Below, in pieces: positions 15,500 to 22,324 of a stretch of 33,491 bases of DNA; within the stretch, counting starts at the first letter, position 1, and every line of letters begins with the position of its first letter. The stretch lies in the NCBI RefSeq assembly GCF_011045075.1, contig NZ_JAAKZZ010000020.1, forward strand, positions 1 through 33,491, given 5' to 3'. The position numbers were made by a program, and so were the translations under genes. Source of the stretch: Streptomyces boncukensis. GTDB lineage: Bacteria; Actinomycetota; Actinomycetes; Streptomycetales; Streptomycetaceae. Under the pieces are notes generated by a model, which made no database searches, was not told where the DNA came from, and saw only the letters and a program-made list of their open reading frames with translations.

Positions 15500-15879
15500 A
15501 CCGCGCCATGCGGCCGGAGGAGGAGTACCGCCCGGCCACCGAGCAGGAGTGGACCGAGTTCGAGGAGCACTTCGACAAGCGCAAGGTCGAGCTCGGCTCC
15601 TGCGGGCGTCCGTATGGGACAGACTGCCCGCATGAGCACGCCTGCCTGAGATGCGCCCAGCTGCATGTCAACCCGAAGATGCTGCCCCGTTTGGACGAGT
15701 TGGAGGCAGATCTGGAGGAGCGGCGGAAACGCGCCGAGTCCGAGGGCTGGCTGGGCGAGATCGAGGGGGTTGACCGGACCCTTCAGTGCCTGCGTGACAA
15801 GCGGGCTGACGCGTTGAGGCTGACGCGCATCACCCGCGAGGTCAACCTCGGCATGCCGACCGTCGCAGCACCGCGATAA
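15500..15879 (+). pseudogene. C-terminal tail of a phage-type (tyrosine) integrase
   Basis: The frame reads MRPEEEYRPATEQEWTEFEE from ATG 15508, then HFDKRKVELGSCGRPYGTDC and PHEHACLRC, and ends in a helical Glu/Arg-rich segment before the TAA at 15877-15879. This is the zinc-ribbon-like tail (C...C-x-H-x-H-x-C-x2-C) that ends many Streptomyces site-specific integrases after the catalytic domain. The catalytic Arg/His/Tyr domain is missing, because homology begins exactly where the 28-bp inverted repeat ends. It is thus a truncated remnant, evidence of an integrated element that was lost. Short expression from ATG 15508 (123 residues) cannot be excluded, but there is no start signal beyond a distant purine run. 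Confidence 0.65.
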
Positions 15880-15888
15880 GGCCCAGTC

Positions 15889-15932
15889 CGGCTGGATCGC
15901 CACTGAACCCACGGCGGGTGGCGATCCAGCCG
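15889..15932. terminator. 15-bp inverted repeat after the integrase remnant
   Basis: CGGCTGGATCGCCAC (15889-15903) pairs perfectly with GTGGCGATCCAGCCG (15918-15932) around a 14-nt loop, 10 nt after the integrase stop. It may be its terminator or part of the ends of the lost element. Confidence 0.55.
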
Positions 15933-16024
15933 ACGGCGCTGACGAACGCGTTCTATGCGGCAGATGAGGATGTTTGACTGTGGTCGGAATCAGCGGGTGC
16001 CAACTGCGTCCGCTGGATCGCCAC
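15891..16024. repeat. Thrice-occurring 13-bp motif GCTGGATCGCCAC
   Basis: The motif occurs at 15891-15903 (plus), 15918-15930 (inverted) and 16012-16024 (plus). A looser copy (GTTGGATTCGCC) follows near 16043. The rest of 15933-16130 contains no gene I can support. Confidence 0.75.
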
Positions 16025-16130
16025 GACATGATTCAATTCCGGTTGGATTCGCCCCAGCCCCGCAGCTGGTCGGTCGAGGTGACAATATGCCGCCGGGGTC
16101 GCTTCCGTCACGGCCCCGGTGTTCGGCCAC

Positions 16131-16820
16131 TCACTCGGCCCGGTTGGGTTGATCGGGTGCGCCGCTGATCAGCAGCTGGGCGGTGTGGGCGATGTGGTCG
16201 CGCAGCAGTTCCTGCGCGTGGTCAGCGTCGCGCGCGAGAACGGCGTCGAGCAGCGCTCGATGCTCGGCGGCGACGTCGCGGCCGGGTTCGTTGCCCAAGG
16301 ACACCGACCACTGCCGGTACAGTTCGGCCTCCTGCCGCAACGACCGCGCCGTGTCGAGCAGCCGCTGGTTTCCGCACCCGGCCAGCAGCGCGTGGTGGAA
16401 GGCCGCGTGTGCCTGCGACCACTCGTCGGACAGGCGGTCCGAATCCGCCGGGTCGCGGTAGGGCGTGCGTTCCAGAACGTGGTGCGCGGCAACGGCATCG
16501 GCCTCCCAGCGCGTGTCGCCTTCCCGCACCGAGAGCCCCAGTACCAGTGCTTCGATCTCCGCCCGCGCTTGCGTCAGCTCGGCCAGATCCTGATGGGACA
16601 GCGGCCGCACCAAGTAGCCCTGACGCGGCCTGGCCACCACCAGCCCTTCGGCGACCAGCCTCGTCAGCGCCTCGCGGGTAGCGCCGACGCTCACCTTGTA
16701 GCGGTCGGCCAGGTCCGGGAACTTGAGCCGCCCACCCGGCGCCAGCCGGCCCGCAAGGATATCGGCGCGCAACGCCTGGTGGATGCCGTCCGTACGAGTC
16801 GCCCCGCTGCTCTTGGTCAT
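16131..16820 (-). CDS. GntR-family regulator, FadR/FCD subfamily
   Basis: 229 residues. The N-terminal winged helix reads ILAGRLAPGGRLKFPDLADR and YKVSVGATREALTRLVAEGL (about 15-65), ending in the wing RPRQGYLVRPLS. The C-terminal FCD domain (about 80-220) is all-helical. Its likely metal/ligand residues include the His of WSQAHAAFHHALLAGCGN and AAEHRALLDAVLARD, and a C-terminal His near RDHIAHT. FCD regulators sense small carboxylic acids and usually repress neighbouring catabolic genes. ATG 16820 is preceded by TACGGT 7 nt upstream (leaderless geometry); GTG 16829 is the alternative. The gene is divergent from the amidohydrolase operon, whose promoter carries a 12-bp palindrome suited to a GntR dimer. 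Confidence 0.88.
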   Translation of the reverse strand: MTKSSGATRTDGIHQALRADILAGRLAPGGRLKFPDLADRYKVSVGATREALTRLVAEGLVVARPRQGYLVRPLSHQDLAELTQARAEIEALVLGLSVREGDTRWEADAVAAHHVLERTPYRDPADSDRLSDEWSQAHAAFHHALLAGCGNQRLLDTARSLRQEAELYRQWSVSLGNEPGRDVAAEHRALLDAVLARDADHAQELLRDHIAHTAQLLISGAPDQPNRAE

Positions 16821-16827
16821 GCCACAC

Positions 16828-16833
16828 ACCGTA
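16828..16833 (-). promoter_or_regulatory. Possible -10 box of the GntR gene
   Basis: On the minus strand TACGGT lies 7 nt before ATG 16820, consistent with a leaderless mRNA. Confidence 0.4.
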
Positions 16834-16851
16834 GCACTTTACGAATCACTC

Positions 16852-16880
16852 TTGTACTTTCGAAAGTTCTGCGTTAGTTT
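16852..16880 (+). promoter_or_regulatory. Promoter of the catabolic operon
   Basis: TTGTAC (16852-16857), a 17-bp spacer and TAGTTT (16875-16880) form a good housekeeping-sigma promoter, unusually AT-rich for this genome. Transcription would start near 16887, leaving a leader of about 40 nt with GAGGAG before ATG 16926. Confidence 0.65.
16856..16867. promoter_or_regulatory. Putative GntR operator, 12-bp palindrome
   Basis: ACTTTCGAAAGT is a perfect palindrome overlapping the -35 box and the spacer of the operon promoter, so bound protein would block RNA polymerase. Related half-sites (TTTCGAA near 16878, TTTACGAATC near 16838) flank it. Assignment to the divergent GntR protein is inferred from position. 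Confidence 0.55.
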
Positions 16881-16925
16881 CGAATCTATCCCGCCAAGAT
16901 CCACCAGCCGCACGAGGAGCCATCG

Positions 16926-18374
16926 ATGCCCGCGAACGACCTTCGACGCCCGACCGTTCTCCGTGCCGGGACGGTCCTCACCATGGATTCCGGCCGCACC
17001 GTGCTCGAAGGCCACGACGTGCTCGTGGTCGACGGCCGCATCGCGGCCATCGGTGTCGATCTCGCCGTTCCCGACGGCACGGACGAGATCGACGCCCGCG
17101 GCGGCATCGTCATGCCCGGGATGGTCGACACCCACCGGCACATGTGGCAGACCACGACCCGCGGATACGGCGCCGACTGGACACTCACGCAGTACTTCGT
17201 GTGGTACTACCTGAACTGGGGCACGAAGTTCCGGCCGGAGGACATCCACGCCGGGAACCTCCTCGGCGCGCTGGAGGCGCTCGACGCCGGGGTCACCACC
17301 TGCGTGGACTGGTCCCACGGCCTGCAGACCATCGATCACGCCGACGCCGCGGTCGACGCGCTCGCCTCGGTGCCGGGAAAGTTCTTGCTGGCGTACGGCA
17401 ACATCCAGGACGCGCCCGCGAACTGGACCGGCACACCCGAATTCCGCAAGTTCTTCGATCGTCGGTCCGGGGATCTCGAAGGCTTCCAGATCGCCTTTGA
17501 TGTCACCGGCGATCCCAGCTTTCCCGAGCAGCCGGCTTTCGAAGTCGCCCGAGAGCTCGACCTGGCGGTGACCACGCACGCCGGGGTATGGGGCGCGACC
17601 GGCGACGACGCCGTCCGCCTGATCCACGAGCACGGCTACGGCGAAGCCAGGACCGTGTACGTGCACGCCTCGACGCTCTCGGCGGACTCCTACGCCCGAA
17701 TCGCGGCGACCGGCGGATCGGTGTCGGTGTCCACGGAAAGCGAGCAGAGCGCCGGGCAGGGCTATCCCGCGACAGCCGCCCTGCGAGCCCACGGCATCCC
17801 GGTGTCGCTGTCGCTGGACAGCTGCGTGCTCTGCAGCGGCGACCTGTTCTCCGCCATGCGCAGCACGCTGGGTGCCGCCCGCGCCTACGAGCACCAAGAG
17901 GCACACGCGCGCGGTGAAACCGTCACCCACACCTCCCTGCATGCCGACCAGGTCGTCGAGTGGGCCACGCGAGGCGGAGCACGAGCACTCGGGCGGGACA
18001 GCGAGATCGGCAGTGTCCAGGTCGGCAAGAAAGCGGACCTCGTGCTCGTCCGCAATGACGACTCACCGGTGATGACGCCGCTGCTGAACCCGCACGGACA
18101 CGTCGTCCTGCACGCCCAGCGTGCTGATGTCGACACGGTCCTGGTCGACGGCCGGATCGTGAAGCGCGCGGGCCACCTCATCGGTGTCGACCTGGCCGGT
18201 GCACGTCGTGCGGTCGAGACGACGGTCGACTACCTGCGTGCCGAACTCGGTGAGCATGCCTGGCGCGAGGGCATGAACCCGGAGATCCCCGAGACCAAGG
18301 TCCTCGACAACCCCTACACCTACACCGACTACCGGTCAGCGGCCACGCACAGCGACCCGATGGCCAAGCGATGA
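16926..18374 (+). CDS. Amidohydrolase (ATZ/TRZ deaminase type)
   Basis: 482 residues of the amidohydrolase superfamily close to the ATZ/TRZ and 8-oxoguanine/SAH deaminase branch. The small beta domain (residues 1-62) precedes PGMVDTHRHMWQ, with metal ligands His70 and His72. Further ligands are His218 (VTTHAG), His247 (YVHAS) and Asp298 (SLDSC). The C-terminal composite domain ends in SVQVGKKADLVLV and VLVDGRIVKRAGHL. All ligands are intact, so a working hydrolase acting on a C-N bond (deamination or dechlorination-like) of a heterocycle or amidine is likely; the substrate is unknown. ATG 16926 follows GAGGAG. It is the first gene of a four-gene catabolic operon behind a probable GntR-controlled promoter. 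Confidence 0.88.
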   Translation: MPANDLRRPTVLRAGTVLTMDSGRTVLEGHDVLVVDGRIAAIGVDLAVPDGTDEIDARGGIVMPGMVDTHRHMWQTTTRGYGADWTLTQYFVWYYLNWGTKFRPEDIHAGNLLGALEALDAGVTTCVDWSHGLQTIDHADAAVDALASVPGKFLLAYGNIQDAPANWTGTPEFRKFFDRRSGDLEGFQIAFDVTGDPSFPEQPAFEVARELDLAVTTHAGVWGATGDDAVRLIHEHGYGEARTVYVHASTLSADSYARIAATGGSVSVSTESEQSAGQGYPATAALRAHGIPVSLSLDSCVLCSGDLFSAMRSTLGAARAYEHQEAHARGETVTHTSLHADQVVEWATRGGARALGRDSEIGSVQVGKKADLVLVRNDDSPVMTPLLNPHGHVVLHAQRADVDTVLVDGRIVKRAGHLIGVDLAGARRAVETTVDYLRAELGEHAWREGMNPEIPETKVLDNPYTYTDYRSAATHSDPMAKR

Positions 18375-18416
18375 ACGTGCAGTGGCGCGTGTTCCCGTCA
18401 ACGGAAAGGTAAAATC

Positions 18417-19274
18417 ATGAGACTGGCCAATGTGGACGGACGAGCGGTGCTGCTGACCGCCGACGACACCGGGATCGACGTCGACACGGCCTCCGGCGGC
18501 AAGTTCGGCCCGGGCCTCGCGTCTGTTTACGAAAACTGGGACGGGTTCCGGGCGTGGGCGGAACAGCCGCCTGCCGGACCCGGCGTCATCTTCACCCGTG
18601 CGCGGCTGGGCTCGCCGTCACCGGCCCCGCGGCAGATCGTCGCGATCGGCCTGAACTACGACGCCCACGCCGCCGAGTCCGGTTTCGACGCACCGGGCGG
18701 ACTTCCCCCGACGTTCACCAAGTTCGTCTCAGCGCTGACCGGACCCGACGCGGAGGTCGTGCTGCCGGTCGGTGGCGACGTGGACTGGGAGGTGGAACTC
18801 GTCGCCGTCATCGGCCGGACCGCCAGCCACATCGCGGAATCCGAGGCGTGGGACCACGTCGCCGGGGTGACGATCGGGCAGGACCTCTCCGAGCGTGTCT
18901 CGCAACTGGCCGGTTCCGCCCCGCAGTTCAGCCTGGGAAAGTCATTCCCGAACTTCGCGCCGGTCGGGCCGTGGCTGGTCACGCCGGACGACCTGGCGAA
19001 CCAGGACGACCTGGCGCTCGGCTGCGCGGTCGACGGCGAGACGGTGCAGGACGGCCGCACCCGTGAGCTGATCTTCCCGGTCGCCAGGCTGGTTTCCGAG
19101 CTGTCGCGAACCATCACCTTGTTTCCGGGCGATCTCGTCTTCACCGGGACTCCGGCGGGCGTGGGCATGGGCCGCACGCCGAAACGGTTCTTGCGGCCCG
19201 GTGAACAACTCGTCAGCTGGATCGAAGGCATCGGTGAGATGCGCCAGACATTCGTCACCGCACAGGAGGACTGA
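18417..19274 (+). CDS. Fumarylacetoacetate hydrolase (FAH) family protein
   Basis: 285 residues. The FAH catalytic domain starts after an N-terminal domain of about 70 residues with IVAIGLNYDAHAAESG. Metal ligands E125 and E127 (DWEVELV) and D156 (TIGQDLSER) are present, followed by the conserved SLGKSFPNFAPVGP and GDLVFTGTPAGVGMG. The family cleaves C-C bonds of beta-keto acids or hydrates/decarboxylates ring-cleavage products such as 2-oxopent-4-enoate types. GGAAAGG lies 7 nt before ATG 18417, 42 nt after the amidohydrolase stop. Next to an extradiol dioxygenase gene, the most reasonable role is processing of the meta-cleavage product. Confidence 0.88.
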   Translation: MRLANVDGRAVLLTADDTGIDVDTASGGKFGPGLASVYENWDGFRAWAEQPPAGPGVIFTRARLGSPSPAPRQIVAIGLNYDAHAAESGFDAPGGLPPTFTKFVSALTGPDAEVVLPVGGDVDWEVELVAVIGRTASHIAESEAWDHVAGVTIGQDLSERVSQLAGSAPQFSLGKSFPNFAPVGPWLVTPDDLANQDDLALGCAVDGETVQDGRTRELIFPVARLVSELSRTITLFPGDLVFTGTPAGVGMGRTPKRFLRPGEQLVSWIEGIGEMRQTFVTAQED

Positions 19275-19275
19275 C

Positions 19276-20199
19276 ATGGGCATGCACCGCCTTACCCGGG
19301 TCACGATGGGTGTCCCGAACGTCGCGGAAACCATCGCCTACTACGCCGATTTCGGCCTCACCCACCTCGGCGACGGGGCCTTCAGCACTCGCGAAGGCGG
19401 CGAGCAGCTGCGGGTCCGGCACGCCGCATCCCGGCGGGTACTCGAACTCGGGGTGGGGGTCGACGATGTCGACGACGTCGCGCGGACCGCGTCGCGGCTG
19501 GACCGCCTCGGCGTAGCCGACGGCACGGACGGCACCGCGGTCACCGCGATCGAGCCGGTTTCCGGCTTCACCGTCCGCGTCGAGATCGCGCCGAGGATCG
19601 TACAGCAGCCCGTCCCGGCCACCCCCTACAACGGGCCCGGCCGCATCGAGCGGTTCGGCCGCGCGCCCGGTGTGTTGCGCGAGGACCCGATCCAGCCCAG
19701 GAAACTCGGGCACTGCGTGGTGGGCACGACCGATCTCGAAGCCACCATGAGGTTCTTCACCGAGGGACTCGGCTTCAAGGCCAGTGACTACATCGGGGAC
19801 AAAGGCGCCTTCATGCGCTGCTCAGTCGATCACCACAACGTGCTGGCGCTCGCGGCGCCGGTGAACTTCCTGCACCACACGTCCTGGCAGGTCGACGATA
19901 TCGACGATGTCGGACGCGGTGCGGCGGCGATGCTGGCGGGCAATCCCGACCGGCATGTCTGGGGCCTCGGCAGGCACCACGCGGGATCCAACTTCTTCTG
20001 GTACCTCAAGGATCCGGCGGGGAACTTCAGCGAGTACTACGCCGACATGGACTGCATCCCCGAGGACGAGATCTGGACCCCGGAGGTCTTCGAGGACGTA
20101 CAGGGCCTGTTCAGCTGGGGCCCGCCACCGCCACCGTCGTTCCTGGAGCCGGACGACCTCGCCGCGCTGATGACCGGACAGCACGCTCCCTCCCGGTGA
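19276..20199 (+). CDS. Two-domain extradiol (catechol 2,3-) dioxygenase, VOC superfamily
   Basis: 307 residues in two vicinal-oxygen-chelate modules (about 5-115 and 143-270). The second module carries the complete iron triad: His146 (LGHCVV), His201 or 200 (FLHHTSW) and Glu253 (FSEYYAD). Spacing and length are close to class I extradiol dioxygenases such as BphC. The segment GLGRHHAGSNFFWYLKDPAG corresponds to the active-site His and substrate strand of that class. It should open an aromatic diol, or a hydroxylated heteroaromatic, next to the hydroxyls using Fe(II) and O2. The ATG lies 1 nt after the FAH stop with AGGAGG inside the FAH gene, so translation is coupled. The C-terminus has a PPPPPS linker. 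The ring substrate is unknown. Confidence 0.82.
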   Translation: MGMHRLTRVTMGVPNVAETIAYYADFGLTHLGDGAFSTREGGEQLRVRHAASRRVLELGVGVDDVDDVARTASRLDRLGVADGTDGTAVTAIEPVSGFTVRVEIAPRIVQQPVPATPYNGPGRIERFGRAPGVLREDPIQPRKLGHCVVGTTDLEATMRFFTEGLGFKASDYIGDKGAFMRCSVDHHNVLALAAPVNFLHHTSWQVDDIDDVGRGAAAMLAGNPDRHVWGLGRHHAGSNFFWYLKDPAGNFSEYYADMDCIPEDEIWTPEVFEDVQGLFSWGPPPPPSFLEPDDLAALMTGQHAPSR

Positions 20200-20324
20200 T
20201 CGCGGCCGGGCCGGGAGACTGTCGCTTGTGGACGGTAACAGTCGGCCGTTGAGATGACCTGTCGCCGGAAAATCGAGAAAAGACATGAGGCGCCGGACAT
20301 CCCGCGCCTGTTCGAAAAGGAGAA
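20200..20324 (+). other. Leader between the dioxygenase and SRPBCC genes
   Basis: This is the longest gap of the operon. GACTGT (20217-20222) and ACAGTC (20239-20244) form a weak 6-bp stem. No separate promoter is evident, although TTCGAAAAGG recalls the TTTCGAA words near the operon promoter. Confidence 0.3.
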
Positions 20325-20327
20325 GTG

Positions 20328-20843
20328 GTGTCAGTGGAATTGTACGTCCCCCAGATCCCAGACAACCTGAACATCCGATTCGTCGAAAACCGCATCGTCA
20401 TCAATCGCCCGGCACAGGAGGTGTACGACTGGGTGACCACCTGGTCGAACCTGCCGAAGTGGCTGCCGATGGCCGTCGGTACCGAGGTGCGGCACGGCAC
20501 GGAGGGCGTCCCCGCCGAAATGGGCGACGTGCTGCTCGAGACCATCCAGCCGGAGCTGAACGAGAAGCCGAAGCTCTACACCGTGGTGGCGCGGGTCCCC
20601 GGCAAGCTGTGGACGGTGGTCGGCAGGGACGTGCTCGACGACGGCTCCCTGGCCCCGGCGATGCACGCGATCGCCACCTTCACCACGTTCGACCTCGGTG
20701 ACGGGACGACCCTGTTCTGCCGGCTGTTCGAGCGGCTGATCCCGGACACCGAGCCGCCCGGCCCGCACCCGGTCGAAGACCCGGCACGAATCCAGCCCGG
20801 CCTGGAACTGATCAAGGCACACGTCGAGGGCACAGCCGGATAA
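20328..20843 (+). CDS. SRPBCC (polyketide cyclase/START-like) protein
   Basis: 171 residues. The start-like fold is suggested by FVENRIVINRPAQEVYDWVT (beta strand then helix, residues 18-38), SNLPKWLPM, a run of antiparallel strands (KLYTVVARVPGKLWTVVGRD, AIATFTTFDLGDGTTLFCRL) and a long C-terminal helix. Members bind hydrophobic or aromatic ligands in a deep cavity and act as cyclases, hydrolases or carriers. I chose GTG 20328 because AAAGGAG lies 5 nt upstream; GTG 20325 is too close. As the last gene of the catabolic operon it may bind the aromatic substrate or an unstable intermediate; this is inference. Confidence 0.75.
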   Translation: MSVELYVPQIPDNLNIRFVENRIVINRPAQEVYDWVTTWSNLPKWLPMAVGTEVRHGTEGVPAEMGDVLLETIQPELNEKPKLYTVVARVPGKLWTVVGRDVLDDGSLAPAMHAIATFTTFDLGDGTTLFCRLFERLIPDTEPPGPHPVEDPARIQPGLELIKAHVEGTAG

Positions 20844-20943
20844 CCTCGGCTATTGGTCGGCTTGCGCGTGTCCGTAGTCATGTAACCGGTTGTGTCGTAA
20901 CCATTCTCGCGGCCGCAGGGGCCTTGACCCCGGATCTTGGACA

Positions 20944-21500
20944 CACGAGACACTGGATCTTGCTGCCCGGATACGGTCCGTGCACCGCGAGTCGGACGGT
21001 ACCTACGGCGTCCCCAGGATCACCGCCGAGCTCCGCGAGAACGGTGAGTGCGTCAACCACAAGCGGGTCGCGCGCGTGATGCGGAGCATCGGCCTGGCCG
21101 GGGTGCGGCTGCGGCGCAGGCACCGCACCACCGTCGCCGACCCGGCTGCGGCGAAGGCCCCGGACCTGATCGGCCGCGACTTCACCGCGAGTGGGGTGAA
21201 CACGAAGTACGTCGGCGACATCACCTGCCTTCCCCTGGAGAGCGGAGAGTTTCCTCTACCTGGCCACCGTCATCGACCTCGCCTCACGTCGTCTGACCGG
21301 CTGGGCGATCGCGGACCACATGCGCACCGATCTCGTCATCGACGCCCTGGCCGCCGCCGAACGCACGCGCGGCAGCCTCGCCGGAGCAGTCATACACACC
21401 GATCACGGCGCCCAGTACACCAGTCAGGCATTCGCCGACGCCTGCCGCCGAGCCGGCGTCCGCCAGTCCCTGAGCGCGATCGGCAGCTCGGCCACAAGCC
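20944..21500 (+). pseudogene. IS3-family transposase OrfB remnant, frameshifted and truncated
   Basis: The frame from about 20944 reads AARIRSVHRESDGTYGVPRI and continues through RVARVMRSIGLAG to KYVGDITCLPLE, the first DDE region. After GAGAGCGGAGAG near 21250 an extra T shifts the frame by one, and the homology resumes as FLYLATVIDLASRRLTGWAI, IADHMRTDLVIDALAAAERT and VIHTDHGAQYTS (second Asp). It stops at GVRQSLSAIGSSA, before the catalytic Glu. The N-terminal part and OrfA are also absent. The element is therefore dead. It separates the catabolic operon from the HxlR region. Confidence 0.85.
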
Positions 21501-21660
21501 CGCAGCAGAGCCACGATCTCCGCATCGCCGGCCCTGGGTGAACAGGCCGCGCAGCCGGTTGGAGAGGCGAATGGCCTCGGCGGCGAGGTCGGCCGGTGGC
21601 CTCGTAGGCGGCCAGGACCGATTCGGCGGCGCTGGTGCGGGCAATCATGTCGGTGTTCAC
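21501..21660 (-). pseudogene. 5' end of an unrecognised gene cut by the IS3 remnant
   Basis: GTG 21660 has GGAGG 7 nt upstream, a clear start signal. The frame begins MNTDMIARTSAAESVLAAYE and soon leaves coding-like sequence. Other frames of the same strand then give DLAAEAIRLSNRLRGLFTQ and GDAEIVALLRACG, so the gene seems to carry one or two frameshifts before it runs into the IS3 sequence near 21500. I do not recognise the family. Confidence 0.4.
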
Positions 21661-21830
21661 CGGGATTCCTCCGGGGCCTCGGGGGCGGGCGGTGATCGGA
21701 CCTGCCGCGGTCAGGATCGTCGCACCTCAAGATCAGGTGTGAGGCGTCTTAGGAAGGCCGGACCGGTCCGTAGGGCCACGGGGGTGAGGCGTCACGGTGG
21801 TGCTCTCGGTTGCGTTGCCGTGTGCCGGGT

Positions 21831-22160
21831 TCACGGAAGGGCTTTGAGTCGCTCTATGTGATCCTCGCCCCATTGGCCGAGGGGGATAAGAGCGGTAAGG
21901 AGCGAGTGACCGAACTCGGTCAGCGAGTACTCCACCTTCGGTGGCACCTGGTGATGGACCTCGCGGTGCACCAAGCCACTGGCCTCCAGCTCCCGCAGCT
22001 GCAGGATCAGCATCCGCTCGCTGATCCCGGCCACCGTCCGGCGCAACTCGCCGAAGCGCAGCGGCCCCTCACCGAGCCAGAACAGGATCAGCCCCTTCCA
22101 CTTCCCTCCCATGACGTCGATGGCAGCGTCTAGTCCGCAGGTATAGCTCCGCTTCCGCAC
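21831..22160 (-). CDS. HxlR-family winged-helix regulator
   Basis: 109 residues from GTG 22160, which has AGGGGA 6 nt upstream; the open frame upstream of it lacks homology. The HxlR signature is complete: CGLDAAIDVMGGKWKGLILF, then GPLRFGELRRTVAGISERML, LQLRELEASGLVHREVHHQV and PPKVEYSLTEFGHSL. Cys8 is the position of the redox- or aldehyde-sensing cysteine in HypR/YodB-type members. Such proteins bind DNA as dimers and often control a divergent oxidoreductase gene, exactly the arrangement here. Two TGTRGGTAC words in the intergenic region are candidate operators. Confidence 0.9.
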   Translation of the reverse strand: MRKRSYTCGLDAAIDVMGGKWKGLILFWLGEGPLRFGELRRTVAGISERMLILQLRELEASGLVHREVHHQVPPKVEYSLTEFGHSLLTALIPLGQWGEDHIERLKALP

Positions 22161-22179
22161 AGCACTTCCCCTAACAAAA

Positions 22180-22208
22180 CTGTGGGTACCGCACAGAATT
22201 GTAGGTAC
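22180..22208. promoter_or_regulatory. Candidate HxlR operators
   Basis: CTGTGGGTACCGCACAG (22180-22196) is a near-perfect palindrome broken only at the centre. TGTGGGTAC (22181-22189) is repeated directly as TGTAGGTAC (22200-22208) 19 bp further on. Both lie between the divergent HxlR and reductase genes, just upstream of the HxlR start. Confidence 0.55.
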
Positions 22209-22324
22209 TTGAAGAACTGTTGGTGCCACCGCAGCATGGATCAGGCGTCAAGCCGCGCGGGCAGCCGCTCCGCGCCACGCCACCGGACGCTGCAGATGAA
22301 TCAACATCAGGCAGGAGCAAGCGT

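Noticed and set aside
16131..20843. Reading the GntR-amidohydrolase cluster as an antibiotic biosynthesis cluster because of the SRPBCC (polyketide cyclase) member
   Set aside because: No synthase, carrier protein or tailoring oxygenase is present; the enzyme set and inducible promoter fit catabolism better.
21540..21600. Resemblance of DLAAEAIRLSNRLRGLFTQ to a stretch of IS110-family transposases
   Set aside because: Too short (about 20 residues), no neighbouring IS110 motifs, and the upstream start signal belongs to a different reading frame.
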